Positions 10,999 through 21,025 of a stretch of 64,000 nt of DNA are shown piece after piece. The first letter of the stretch is position 1. Each line of letters starts with the position of its first letter. The notes under the pieces are model-generated. The model did not search any database. It was not told where the DNA came from and was given only the letters and a program-made list of their open reading frames with translations. The stretch is from Skeletonema tropicum. Lineage: Eukaryota; Bacillariophyta; Thalassiosirophyceae; Thalassiosirales; Thalassiosiraceae. The stretch spans positions 3,596,001 to 3,660,000 of the forward strand of contig CM074133.1 in assembly GCA_037178625.1 (NCBI GenBank), in the 5' to 3' direction. A program made the translations under genes and the position numbers.

Positions 10999-11621
10999 CT
11001 CGTATTGTCAGTAGGCAATACTTAACTCAGTTTCGTTGGCAGACTAGCTACTTCTATTGATTGCTAGAGAGAGTTGCTACTTCTAGCTAGAAGCTCTCTA
11101 GAGCTAGTATGTAGCTTTGTATTTGTTTAGCTGTGCCGTGCCATTGTACAATACAATAAGTAACCTCGATGACCTTGATTGTGGATGACGTCATCGTCAG
11201 GTGTAGTAGTAAGTGTAGGTACTATTCCTATGCGCCTACCCCTTACTTATTTACCTACACGCTATGTGCCAAGTAATTTAGTACTCCTACTTATGTGTAT
11301 CAAGTGCGTATGTACATGACGTCGATCGATCTCTAGAGCCTCAAATAACTGAAGCCTGTAAACCGCTCACCACTTGCTACCTACTTGCTATTGTACACAA
11401 AATCAAAAAACGCGGCATGGGAATCCGAGTTCCGAATCTGAGGTGGGCGGGAAATTGGAACAGTAGACAGATGATCCCACGCACGTGGCGTGGAATTCTG
11501 GGGTTGATGTTGCTGGCGGCTGGACATGAGTATAACACAAGCGAGGCAATAAGTATTTTGAGCCTCTGGCCCTGGAGAGAAGAGCATCATCATTTTCTGT
11601 ATTTTTTGTAGAAGCGGCGGT
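10999..11621. promoter_or_regulatory. Divergent intergenic region between PhyH-like gene and MYND copy 2
   Basis: The 623-bp gap lies between two divergent start codons and so must hold both promoters. It contains AGCTAG/TCTAGA-rich short repeats (11040-11110) and a TACCTAC-rich segment (11210-11300). No recognisable core promoter element was identified. Confidence 0.35.
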
Positions 11622-12521
11622 ATGTTCGAGCATATTGCGGCGGTGAACACACCAAGAAGTTGTGCTTCCTGCGGCTTCGCAGAAATTGATAACATCCAAT
11701 TCAAGGAATGTGACGCATGTACACTCGTTCAGTATTGCAGCGATGAATGTCAAAGAGATCATAAATCAGAGCATGACGATGCGTGCAAGAAACGTGCGGC
11801 TGAATTACGAGATGAATTATTATTCAAACAACCGGAAGGCACACATCTTGGGGACTGTCCGATCTGCTTTTTACCCATGCCGCTTGATCAAAAGAAATCT
11901 GTCGTGATGACATGTTGCAGTAAAATGATTTGTCATGGTTGTGAATATGCAATTCAGGGACGAGAGGCGGAAAAATGCTCATTCTGTCGTAAAGCAACGC
12001 CTGAAACAGATGAAGACTGTGACGAAGTGCGGATGAAAAGAATTAAGGCGAATGATCCAGTTGCGATGTCTGAAGAGGGAGTCATACAATTTAGTAAAGG
12101 AAACTATAGTGGGGCGATTGAGCATTTGACAAAGGCTGCGGAATTGGGAAATGTAGATGCGCATTATAGACTGTCACACATATATCATTTCGGGCAAGGG
12201 GTTGATCAGGACAGGGGAAAGGAAGTGCATCATCTGGAAGAGGCTGCTATTGGAGGGCATGCCGAAGCTAGATACCGCCTTGGAATCCATGAGTGGAACA
12301 ATAACGATAATGCGGAGAGAGCAGTGAAACATTGGATCATCGCTGCCACACAAGGAGAACCAACATCAATTGAAGTGCTGAAGGATCATGTCTTCAAGGA
12401 GGGATTTGTGGAAAAAGATGTTCTTGCTGCTGCTCTCCGTGCACATAAGGCCGCTGTAGATGCTACGAAGAGTCAGCAAAGGGAATCAGCCGAAGAATAT
12501 TATCAAGACCAGAATTCTTGA
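11622..12521 (+). CDS. MYND-RING-Sel1 protein, copy 2
   Basis: Single-exon gene, 299 aa. The start MFEHIAAVN differs from the MSEDN start of the other copies, while the MYND finger (CASC to HDDAC, about residues 14-55), the RING-like finger (CPIC ... CSFC, about 79-126) and the Sel1 region (from about 150) keep every zinc ligand. It is the most diverged member in the central spacer (GREAEKCSFC) and in the Sel1 repeat (HIYHFGQGVDQDRGKEVHHLEE). The C-terminus YYQDQNS is unique. Divergence plus unrelated flanks suggest an older duplicate than copies 3-6. Confidence 0.85.
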   Translation: MFEHIAAVNTPRSCASCGFAEIDNIQFKECDACTLVQYCSDECQRDHKSEHDDACKKRAAELRDELLFKQPEGTHLGDCPICFLPMPLDQKKSVVMTCCSKMICHGCEYAIQGREAEKCSFCRKATPETDEDCDEVRMKRIKANDPVAMSEEGVIQFSKGNYSGAIEHLTKAAELGNVDAHYRLSHIYHFGQGVDQDRGKEVHHLEEAAIGGHAEARYRLGIHEWNNNDNAERAVKHWIIAATQGEPTSIEVLKDHVFKEGFVEKDVLAAALRAHKAAVDATKSQQRESAEEYYQDQNS

Positions 12522-13172
12522 CCAGAATTGTAATTGTAAATAATGACTGCTTCGAACATTTTCACATTTATTCTCATGACTAGTTCTTCAAGTGCAACTA
12601 CGAAGTTAAGTATGGGTATGGCGTACTTTAAAATTTCTGTTATATTATTATGTAGGACTCATCGATGAATACATCTCCCACACACTGAAGTCTTGCAAAT
12701 CATTTGATTCTTTGCTTGAACAATCAATATCGCAAATTATTCTCATTGTTTACGAGAGATGTCTGGCACATATCATACTACATAAGATGTCAGCAGCAGA
12801 AGAGGAACAGCTCATGAAAAAGCTTCACGAGCAAGTCCTACATATGTGAAACTTAGTGACACGGCGGTACAGGGATTCTTTGACAGCAAACGTATGTGAG
12901 GTAATGATTCAGATGATGATAAGTAGCAGATTGGATACATCATGCTTTCGATGTGCTTCTGAACCACAAGCACTCTAGCTCTAGTAGAGCATCTGGCAAC
13001 ACTCTCTACTGCTACTGCGTCCCAGAAACAAAAGTAGCCTCAGCTGCGACATAAGGTACATTTGTCTCTCCAATCTCGCTCTCTGCTCCACCCATAATGC
13101 ACATCATTGTTTCTCGCTGGGCTAATTAAAGTACGAACTACGATGCAAGTTATCCCTACTTATATACCTGTG

Positions 13173-13284
13173 AATTCCCACTCTCAGTAAAAGTGGTTAT
13201 CACGTTCCTTTTCATGAGAAACGAGAAGGTGCTCCAAATTTAAAATTGGATTGCACACGATAACAAAACCAATGACACAATGAC
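13173..13284. repeat. 110-bp direct repeat flanking the foldback element, left copy
   Basis: Begins AATTCCCACTCTCAGTA and ends CAATGACACAATGAC. It recurs with about 85-90% identity by eye at 14101-14214, one on each side of the inverted repeat. Confidence 0.75.
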
Positions 13285-14085
13285 CAAGGGTAAATAAGCA
13301 GGGTTGGCGTCGTTTTGTGAAATTTCAAAATCAATTTACCATCTCGTCCGCTAACCGGTATTCGAATTTAGCGATCTGTAACATGTTCCGACGTATCGCT
13401 CCTATGATCCGCAGTGATCCAGAAACGGCATCAAATTTTCCTCAGTAAAAATTTCGTTACGACTTTGAGATCCCTATAATTGAGTCTCGCTTGCCTTCAT
13501 TGAGTCTCGGTTGCCCGCCCGATCTCCGTCATTGAAAGCTCAAATTGAACACTCTCTACCGGCAACCATGGTCCACACTGCCGCCGCTGAAATAGACCAA
13601 GTTATTACTCGTAATATGGGACGATTGATGGCTGATCGTTACTATGGATTACTATGTCTGTGTTATTGTGCTTGAATTCAGCAGAAACGCTCCTTGGGAT
13701 GTTCAATAAACATTGTGCAGTGGGCGGTGGGCGGCGCTCGCCGGACGTCACCGCCTAATATTGCCTCCATGCTGCCTTCTCTCAGGGGATTTGGCAGCGG
13801 CGAGGGCTTCAACACATACAAAATAATCCATGGTAACGATCAGCCACCAATTGTCCCATAATCCGGCTATTAACTTGGTCTAATTCAACGGCGGCAACGC
13901 TGACCATGGTTGCCGTGCCTTGAGCAGCTTGGTTAGTGCTGATCATCCTGTTCGGACCGGCACTGACTTTCGCATTCCAGTTTACGGACGAGACGGTAAC
14001 GGTACTCAGCTTTTTAAATACGTAACATTTTGGCGGGATCCGTCGTCGCCAACCCTGCTTATGTATTTACCCTTGACAATGACAG
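13279..14085. repeat. Long imperfect inverted repeat (foldback/MITE-like)
   Basis: The left arm (13279-13660) matches the reverse complement of the right arm (13815-14085). Clear paired segments are AAGGGTAAATA...GCAGGGTTGGCG at the outside and GGCAACCATGGTC, GACCAAGTTA and GGCTGATCGTTAC at the inside, with a loop of roughly 160 bp. The GCAGGGTTGGCG ends resemble hAT-type termini. No coding capacity is seen. A related end (CATTTATTTACCCTTGACCA) occurs near 44913. Confidence 0.65.
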
Positions 14086-14100
14086 CTAGCGACTCTAGTC

Positions 14101-14214
14101 AATTCCCACTCTCAGTAGAAGCGGTTATTAAGTTCCTGCTCATGAGAAACGAGAAGGTGCACCAAATTTAAAATTAGATGCCGATAAAAAATAATAAACC
14201 AATGACACAATGAC
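14101..14214. repeat. 110-bp direct repeat flanking the foldback element, right copy
   Basis: Right copy of the repeat at 13173-13284. Confidence 0.75.
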
Positions 14215-14510
14215 AGCTATATAGCGACTCCAGCCACGCACTCACTACACTACTAACTTAATCCACACTAGAAATTTCAACATACTATTTTGTACACATC
14301 CTCTCTAACAGGTGAGCATCAATGAATTGTAGCGGTTTTAGTCATTTGTTGGTATTGAGCGCCATAATCCGTCGATGCACACATGCTGTGTTTTGCAATT
14401 TTTTCATAAAAACGCCGCTCATGACACGTGAGGAAGAAGGTTCATGAGCGCTATTAATACGTCCATCTCACACGATTTCCTAGCTGCATCTCGTTCTATA
14501 CGTCCACAGG

Positions 14511-14562
14511 GCTGTCATTCAAAAGAGTTCTAAGTGGCGACAATAGAGTAGCAAATAATAGT
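14511..14562 (+). promoter_or_regulatory. Conserved upstream block of MYND copy 3
   Basis: Contains GCTGTCATTC, AAGAG..TTCTAAG, GGCGACAATAGAGTAGC and then AATA just before the ATG. The same ordered motifs precede copies 4, 5, 6 and 7. It is probably 5' UTR and core promoter. Function is inferred only from conservation. Confidence 0.5.
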
Positions 14563-15458
14563 ATGAGCGAAGATAATGACACGATGGTGCGTTGTGCCAA
14601 CTGCGGCATTGCAGAAAATGATGATATCAAATTGAAGAAGTGCAATGGTTGCTATCTCGTGAAATACTGCAGTATTAAATGCCAGAAGGAGCACAGATCG
14701 AACCACAAACGAGCCTGCAAGAAACGGGCGGCTGAATTGCGTGACGAGTTACTATTCAAGCAACCAGAAAGTACTCATCTCGGTGACTGTCCTATCTGCA
14801 TGATCCCTATGTCGTTGGATCAATCTAAAGGTGCCATAAATCCTTGTTGCAGTAAATCCATTTGCAATGGCTGCGTTTATGCCAATTGTGTAAGGATGCT
14901 GAAGAGATGATTGACCCAGATAATAAGGTCAATACTTGCCCATTCTGTCGAGAACCGAAGGCTGGAACAGAAGAAGAAAATAATAAACGAAAGATGAAAA
15001 GAATACAAGCAAATGATCCAGTTGCTACATGGCGAAAAGGTGTGGAGCAACACAAGAAGGGAGATTACAGTGGTGCATTTAAATATATTAAGAAGGCTGC
15101 ACAATTGGGAGATGTGGAAGCGCACAAACTACTATCAGATTTGTATCTACGTGGGCAAGGTGTTGAGAAGGACTGGGGGAAGGCAACGTACCATCTGGAA
15201 GAGGCAGCCATTGGCGGGCATCCCTCTGCGAGACACACTATCGCATGTGAGGAATTGCACAATGGCAATGTTGACAGAGCAGTGAAACATTTTATCATCG
15301 CTGCCACGCTGGGATATGATCTTTCAATAAAGGCACTGATGGATTTATTCAAGAGGGGAATTGTCGAAAAAGAGGACCTTGCTTCTGCTCTCCGTGCACA
15401 CCAGGCAGCTGTCGATGCTACCAAAAGTCCGAATAGGGAAGCAGCCGATGGAATCTAG
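14563..15458 (+). pseudogene. MYND-RING-Sel1 copy 3, frame broken by one base
   Basis: The frame opens with MSEDNDTMVRCANCG and keeps the MYND finger and first half of the RING-like finger, then reaches a stop at 14908-14910 (YANCVRMLKR). The family sequence resumes in another frame (EEMIDPDNKVNTCPFCREP ... RAHQAAVDATKSPN) to a stop at 15456-15458. A single-base loss near 14895-14900, relative to the paralogs, explains the break. Outside the lesion the copy is well preserved, with all zinc ligands and Sel1 repeats recognisable, so the break is recent or an assembly error. If real, only a 115-aa MYND protein would be made from the first ATG. Confidence 0.75.
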
Positions 15459-16348
15459 AGGAGGCATTCGACACAGGAGATTTCAAGGCATGAAATGTAT
15501 TGAATGAGATCCTGAGGAAGATGTAAAGTGCTTGAGTAGAACAGACGTCATCTTTTTTCAAAGCAGAACAGCCGACTTGTATATTAAAGGGGGGAACATA
15601 ATTAGTAGTTATTGCAACATCAAGTGACTCTCTAGAGAGATTAGAAAGTTGTACAGTCTGCTACTCATGCCACCCACAGCTTTGCAGTATCGTTTGCTGG
15701 GACTCCGCACGAAATCTTCTTATGGTGAATATCCCGATTGGTGTAGCGGGAGCAACACTCTCACTCTGCTTTGCTCGTCTCTTATCTCCTACTGTTCTTC
15801 GCTCCAACTTATGTAAAATGGTACTTTTCCTTGCACGAGCCAACAAACGTGCGTCCATCTTGATCCAACTAATGAGTAATCCTTGAAGGCCACACATTAC
15901 TTATTACAGCAAGTTAGACTACAGGAAGCTATCTCTACAAAGAGGAGTGCACATGGCACGGGCCTTGCTCGAGATACTCATTTACTGGAAAAGAAGCAGA
16001 GACTACGAGGAGAATGACTTGACAGCAACCACGTGCGTAGCAAGTAATCTAAAACCCCGCAACTCCACAACCACAAGTAAGACTCAACATTCAACATCTT
16101 CCACGATGACAGCCGCACTGTACAACTTCTTCTTAATCCACACTCTCTAGAAATTACAGCATAATATTTTGTACGCACACTCTCTATTAGGTACGTACCA
16201 ATATAATCTAGTCGTTTTAGTCATTTGTTGGTATAGATCGTCGTAATCACTCACTCACACATGCGTGTAGGTATTTTGCATATTCTTTCGAACGTTTATA
16301 AACTCACTTTATTTCCTCTCTCGCAGCATCTTGTTCTACACGTCCAGT
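15459..16348 (+). repeat. Type-A spacer of the MYND array, copy A1
   Basis: It contains GATTGGTGTAGCGGGAG.AACACTCTCACTCTGC and AACAAACGTGCGTCCATC blocks that recur after copy 5 (19222-20045) but not after copies 4 and 6. The shared CAACATCAAGTGACTCT and TCTTATGGTGAATATCCC motifs are present in every spacer. No gene is seen. Confidence 0.75.
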
Positions 16349-16435
16349 GCTGTCATTCGTGTCCTATTCACCTGAAGAGTACTTCTATGAGCGGCGACGG
16401 TAGAGTAGCGTGTCGATTTATTAATAATAATCAAC
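16349..16435 (+). promoter_or_regulatory. Conserved upstream block of MYND copy 4
   Basis: Carries GCTGTCATTCGTGTCCTA, GAAGAGTACTTCTA, GCGGCGACGGTAGAGTAGC and GTGTCG in the same order as the other plus-strand copies. Confidence 0.5.
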
Positions 16436-17341
16436 ATGAGCGAAGATAATGACACGATGTTGTGCTGTGCCAACTGCGGCATTGCCGAAGTAGATGACAT
16501 CAAATTGAAGAAGTGCACCGCTTGCTATCTCGTTAGATATTGCAGCATTAAATGCCAGAAGGAGCACAGGTCGAAACACAAACGAGCCTGCAAGAAACGA
16601 GCGGCCGAATTACGTGACGAGTTACTATTTAAGCAACCAGAAAGCACACATGACGGGGACTGTCCGATCTGCCTGTTACCTCTACCGATTGATAATGCGA
16701 AATCTACCGTTTATGAATGTTGCAGCAAAGAGATTTGTAAAGGCTGCATTTACGCTGATTTTGAGAGGATGGGGGAAGGGTTGCTTAAATATAAGTGCCC
16801 GTTCTGTCGAGCACCATCTGTGGTCACAGAAGAAGAAGCTCATAAACAAAGGATGAAAAGGGTGGAGGCAAACGATCCAAGTGCAATTATACGAGAGGGG
16901 GATGACGAATACGAGAGAGGAAATTATAGTGGGGCATTTGAGTATTACGCAAAGGCTGCTGAATTGGGAGATGCTGATGCTCACTATAAACTGGCATTAA
17001 TGTATCGTGATGGGCATGGCGTTAAGAAGGACAGCGGAAAGGAAAGATGCCATTTGGATGAGGCTGCTGTTGCCGGTCATCCCTCTGCGAGACACAATCT
17101 CGCATGTGTGGAACTAAGCAATGGCAATATTGAGAGAGCAGTGAAACATTGGATCATCGCTGCCAAACAGGGACATGATGATTCAATCAAAACGCTGATG
17201 GGAGAATTTAGGAATGGACTAGTTAGCAAAGAGGACCTTGATGATGCTCTCCATGCACACCAAGCCGCTGTAGATGCTACCAAGAGTCCGCAGAGGGAAG
17301 CAGCCGAAGAAATCATGAGGTTTCGGCTTAAAAACACATAA
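16436..17341 (+). CDS. MYND-RING-Sel1 protein, copy 4
   Basis: Single-exon gene, 301 aa, starting MSEDNDTMLCCANCG. The MYND finger (about 12-53), RING-like finger (CPICLLPLP ... CPFCRAP, about 77-125) and Sel1 repeats (YERGNYSGAFEYYAKAAELGDAD; MYRDGHGVKKDSGKERCHLDE) are intact. The C-terminal segment HAHQAAVDATKSPQREAAEE is shared with copies 5 and 6, and the first 60 residues match copy 3 most closely. It is followed by a B-type spacer. Together with copy 3 it forms a 3.7-kb unit duplicated as copies 5 and 6. Confidence 0.87.
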   Translation: MSEDNDTMLCCANCGIAEVDDIKLKKCTACYLVRYCSIKCQKEHRSKHKRACKKRAAELRDELLFKQPESTHDGDCPICLLPLPIDNAKSTVYECCSKEICKGCIYADFERMGEGLLKYKCPFCRAPSVVTEEEAHKQRMKRVEANDPSAIIREGDDEYERGNYSGAFEYYAKAAELGDADAHYKLALMYRDGHGVKKDSGKERCHLDEAAVAGHPSARHNLACVELSNGNIERAVKHWIIAAKQGHDDSIKTLMGEFRNGLVSKEDLDDALHAHQAAVDATKSPQREAAEEIMRFRLKNT

Positions 17342-18224
17342 AAATATGTTGAATGAGTTCCCGAGGAAGATGTAACGTGCTTGAGCGGAACAAAGGTTAT
17401 CCTTCTTGAAAGTTTCGAAATTGAAAACGACATTGGGGGAAAGGGAATAGATAAGTAGATATGCAACATCAAGTGACTCTAGAGAGATTTGACAGATCTT
17501 GCAATCTACCCACAGCTACTCAAATCGTTTGTTGGGACTCCGCACGAAACCTTCTTATGGTGAATATCCCAATTTGTTTTGGCGGAAGCATCACTCTCAA
17601 TCTTCTCTACTCATCTCGCTCTCTCTCCGCTTTGTTCGCTTCAACCATCGTAAAATGGTACTTCTCGCTCCGTACACAAGTGCGTCAATCTTGATCCAAC
17701 GCGATAACCCAGCAAGTCTCCATATCTCTAGAGAGGAGTGTACCTGAACTGGACAAAATGCTTCATATAAAGAGTTTTGCTCGAGACATTTATGGATGAG
17801 AAGAAGCAGACACAACAGAGTAACAATGTTTGACAGCTAACTCTTCATTTGCCTGTTTTGTAGCCGACAACTTTACTATTTATACATGATCATCATGATA
17901 TATTATCTGATATGCTTCTGCACCACAAGCTCGTAGAAGCAGCAGCATATCAGCCACTCCCTAAGGAATGACGTTCTCCGTATCCAAGCCCATCAAGGAG
18001 GCTTGACGTTGACTGCATGCATTCCTCTTTTGAGATAGTTATCTTCATGTTGCCTCTCGTGCGGTATTAGGCGGTATTGGATGTATCATTGAAATAGAAC
18101 TTGATGCCGACAATCAGATACACATCTATCTCTGCTCTCCCCATTTTCCACATTCCACGTGCATTTTTTGCTTGCTTTTTGAAGACGACTTGCTTACGGA
18201 TCGTCGTAATCAGTCGACACCAGT
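17342..18224 (+). repeat. Type-B spacer of the MYND array, copy B1
   Basis: It contains GGCGGAAGCATCACTCTC, GTGCGTCAATCTTGATCC, CCCAGCAAGTCTCC and a distal GAACTTGATGCCGACAATC block that recur after copy 6 but not in A spacers. At about 18196 it carries TTACGGATCGTCG, the empty counterpart of the hAT insertion site found in spacer B2. No gene is seen. Confidence 0.75.
18091..18190 (+). repeat. Dispersed conserved block, copy 1
   Basis: About 100 bp: GAAATAGAACTTGATGCCG, then ACAATCAGATACACATCT, GCTCTCCCC, TTTTTTGCTTGC. Recognisable again at 21790-21905 and 25466-25565 and, in reverse, at 43151-43197 and 43856-43887. Confidence 0.7.
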
Positions 18225-18303
18225 GCTGTCATTCGTGTCCTACCATATTCATTATTCAGAAGAGACTTCTATATGCGGCGACAATAGAGTAGCAAATAAT
18301 ATT
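18225..18303 (+). promoter_or_regulatory. Conserved upstream block of MYND copy 5
   Basis: GCTGTCATTCGTGTCCTA, TTCAGAAGAGACTTCTATA and GCGGCGACAATAGAGTAGC precede the ATG as in the other plus-strand copies. Confidence 0.5.
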
Positions 18304-19221
18304 ATGAGCGAAGATAGCGGCATACTGTTGTGCTGTGCTTCATGCGGCATTGCAGAAATTGATGACATCAAATTGAAGAAGTGCACCGCTTGCTATCTCG
18401 TTCGATATTGCGGTATTAAGTGCCAGAAGGACCACAGGTCGAAACACAAACGAGTGTGCAAGAAACGGGCGGCTGAGTTACGAGATGAGTTATTATTTAG
18501 GCAACCAGAAAGCATTCATCGTGGGGACTGTCCTATCTGCTTTTTACCTATGCCGATTGATGAAACAAAATCTATCTTAACGTCGTGCTGCACTAAATTG
18601 ATTTGTTATGGCTGTGCTTATGTTGATCTTTTGAAGATGGGGGAAGGGTTGCTTAAAAAATATACGTGCGCATTCTGTCGAGCATTTTCGGTTGTCACAG
18701 AGGAAGAAGCTCATAAACAACGGATGAAAAGGGTGGAGGCAAACGATCCAGCTGCATTGCACCGAGAGGGATTGAAAGAATACGAGAAAGGTGATTATAG
18801 TGGGGCATTTAAGTATTGGACAAGAGCTGCTGAATTGGGAGATGTGGGTGCGCATTATGAACTGGCGGTTATGTATACTTTAGGACATGGCGTTGAGAAG
18901 GGCAGCAGAAAGGAACGATGCCATTTGGAAGAGGCTGCTATTGCCGGCCATCCCAGAGCTAGGCACAATCTCGCATGTGTGGAATTAAACAATGGCAATA
19001 TTGAGAGAGCAGTGAAACATTGGATCATCGCTGCCAAACAGGGACATGATGATTCAATCCGACCGCTGATGGACGTATTTAGGAATGGACTAGTTAGCAA
19101 AGAGGACCTTGATGATGCTCTCCATGCACACCAAGCCGCTGTAGATGCTACCAAGAGTCCGCAGAGGGAAGCAGCCGAAGAATTCAAGGTTTCAGCTGAA
19201 AATGACATGAAAATGTGTTGA
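18304..19221 (+). CDS. MYND-RING-Sel1 protein, copy 5
   Basis: Single-exon gene, 305 aa. The frame is open upstream to an ATG at 18172, but the family start MSEDSG at 18304 is preferred. The MYND finger (CASC to HKRVC), RING-like finger (CPICFLPMP ... CAFCRAF, with CC and CxxC ligands kept) and Sel1 repeats (YEKGDYSGAFKYWTRAAELGDVG; MYTLGHGVEKGSRKERCHLEE) are intact. The second half is very close to copy 4, and the RING start (RQPESIHRGDCPICFLPMPI) is nearly identical to copy 6, consistent with gene conversion or unequal crossing-over within the array. Confidence 0.87.
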   Translation: MSEDSGILLCCASCGIAEIDDIKLKKCTACYLVRYCGIKCQKDHRSKHKRVCKKRAAELRDELLFRQPESIHRGDCPICFLPMPIDETKSILTSCCTKLICYGCAYVDLLKMGEGLLKKYTCAFCRAFSVVTEEEAHKQRMKRVEANDPAALHREGLKEYEKGDYSGAFKYWTRAAELGDVGAHYELAVMYTLGHGVEKGSRKERCHLEEAAIAGHPRARHNLACVELNNGNIERAVKHWIIAAKQGHDDSIRPLMDVFRNGLVSKEDLDDALHAHQAAVDATKSPQREAAEEFKVSAENDMKMC

Positions 19222-20045
19222 ACGAGATCTCGTGGAAGATGTAGCGTGCTTGAGCGGAATAAAGGTTATCCTTCTTGGAAGTTTCGAAATTGAAAACGAC
19301 ATTGGGGGAAAGCGAATAGATAAGTAGATATGCAACATCAAGTGACTCTAGAGAGAGATTTGACAGATCTTGCAATCTACCCGCAGCTACTCAAATCGTT
19401 TGTTGGGACTCCGCACGAAAACTTCTTATGGTGAATATCCCGATTGGTGTAGCGGGAATAACACTCTCACTCTGCTTTGCTCGTCTCTTATCTCCTGCAC
19501 TGTTCTTCGCGCCAACTGTTGCAAAATGGTACTTTTCCTTGCACGAGCACGAGCCAACAAACGTGCGTCCATCTTGATCCAACTAATGCGTAATTCTTGA
19601 AGGAATCTTGAGTTCTGTACGCTATTACAGCAAGTTAGACAACAATACAGTAAGCTATCTCTAAATAGAGGAGTGCACAATGGAGAAGAAGCAGAGACAA
19701 CAGAGGACAATGACTTGACAGCAATCTTTTATTCAACCACGTGCGTAGCAAGTAACCTAAAACCCCATCCACCACTCAATCAATCAACAATCAACAATAA
19801 TTCTTCACTCTCCACCACGATGACAACCGCGCTGTACTAACTGATCCACACTCTAGAAATTACAGCATAATATTTTGTACGCACACTCTCTATTAGGTAC
19901 GCACCAATATAATGTAGTTGTTTTAGTCATTCGTTGGTACAGATCATCGTAATCAGTCGACACACACAATATGTATGCAAAAATGTCAGAAGAATGTTCA
20001 TGAACTCACTTCCTAGCATGCAGCGCATCTTGTTCTATTTCCAGT
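19222..20045 (+). repeat. Type-A spacer of the MYND array, copy A2
   Basis: Matches spacer A1 (15459-16348) through the GATTGGTGTAGCGGGAA, AACAAACGTGCGTCCATC and ATTACAGCATAATATTTTG blocks. No gene is seen. Confidence 0.75.
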
Positions 20046-20131
20046 GCTGTCATTCGCGTCCACTATTTGAAAAAGAGTGCTAATGTAAGCGTCGACGCTA
20101 GAGTAGCGTGTCGGTCGTTGAAAGAAATAAT
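20046..20131 (+). promoter_or_regulatory. Conserved upstream block of MYND copy 6
   Basis: GCTGTCATTCGCGTCC, GAAAAAGAGTGCTAATG, GTCGACGCTAGAGTAGC and GTGTCG in the family order, ending 24 bases after an alternative in-frame ATG at 20108. Confidence 0.5.
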
Positions 20132-21025
20132 ATGAGCGAAGATAATGGCACGATGATGTTGCGGTGCGCTTCCTGCGGCATCGCAGAAGTTGATGACATC
20201 AAATTGAAGAATTGCACCGCTTGCTATCTTGTTAAATACTGTAGCATTAAATGCCAGAAGGAGCATAGATCGAACCACAAACGAGCCTGCAAGAAACGGG
20301 CGGCTGAGTTACGAGATGAATTATTATTTAGGCAACCAGAAAGCATTCATCGTGGGGACTGTCCTATCTGCTTTTTACCTATGCCGATTGATGAAATAAA
20401 ATCTACTCAGTACACGTGTTGCTTTCAACTCATTTGTCATGGCTGCACTTATGCCAATCATGAAGCATCAAAGGTTTTATCATGTCCGTTTTGTCGAAAA
20501 TCTATTATCGAAAATGATGGGGAATCTGAGAAACGAAGGATGAAAAGAGTAGAGGCAAATGATCCACTTGCTATGCGCCAAGAAGGATACGAAGAATACC
20601 AGAAGGGGAACTATAATGCGGCATTTGAGTTCTGGACAAGAGCTGCTAAATTGGGAGATGTGGATGCACATTTTAAACTGGCGATTTTGTATCAAGATGG
20701 GAAAGGTGTTGAGCAGGATAGGGAAAAGCTAATGTACCATGCAGAGGAGGCTGCTATTGGCGGTCATCCCAAAGCAAGATACCTTCTTGGGGGCTATGAA
20801 TGTAAAAGTGGCAATGTTGAGAGAGCAGTGAAACATTTGATCATCGCCGCCAAACAGGGACATGATGATTCAATCCGACCGCTGATGAACGGATGCAGGA
20901 ATGGACTAGTTAGCAAAGAGGACCTTGCTGCTACTTTGCGTGCACACCAAGCCGCTGTAGATGCTACCAAGAGTCCGCAGAGGGAAGCAGCCGAAGAATT
21001 CATGAAAACCCTTTCAAAGACATGA
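20132..21025 (+). CDS. MYND-RING-Sel1 protein, copy 6
   Basis: Single-exon gene, 297 aa from the family start MSEDNG (an in-frame ATG at 20108 would add 8 residues). MYND and RING-like fingers are intact. The RING central loop is distinct (CCFQLICHGCTYANHEASKVLSC has all ligands but is shorter). The Sel1 segment (YQKGNYNAAFEFWTRAAKLG; LYQDGKGVEQDREKLMYHAE) is nearly identical to minus-strand copy 8 rather than to its neighbours, a mosaic pattern pointing to exchange between the two arms of the cluster. Confidence 0.87.
   Translation: MSEDNGTMMLRCASCGIAEVDDIKLKNCTACYLVKYCSIKCQKEHRSNHKRACKKRAAELRDELLFRQPESIHRGDCPICFLPMPIDEIKSTQYTCCFQLICHGCTYANHEASKVLSCPFCRKSIIENDGESEKRRMKRVEANDPLAMRQEGYEEYQKGNYNAAFEFWTRAAKLGDVDAHFKLAILYQDGKGVEQDREKLMYHAEEAAIGGHPKARYLLGGYECKSGNVERAVKHLIIAAKQGHDDSIRPLMNGCRNGLVSKEDLAATLRAHQAAVDATKSPQREAAEEFMKTLSKT

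Larger units (their letters stand above)
12522..14510. other. Gene-free 2-kb stretch containing a foldback repeat
   Basis: No gene supported. It contains a long imperfect inverted repeat (13279-14085) flanked by 110-bp direct repeats (13173-13284 and 14101-14214). The right end (from about 14270) matches the upstream part of the tandem MYND unit, including a conserved TTTTAGTCATTTGTTGGTA block at about 14336-14354. Confidence 0.55.

Noticed and set aside
13920..14171. 83-codon plus-strand frame
   Set aside because: Lies within the right arm of the foldback repeat and a direct repeat; no domain.
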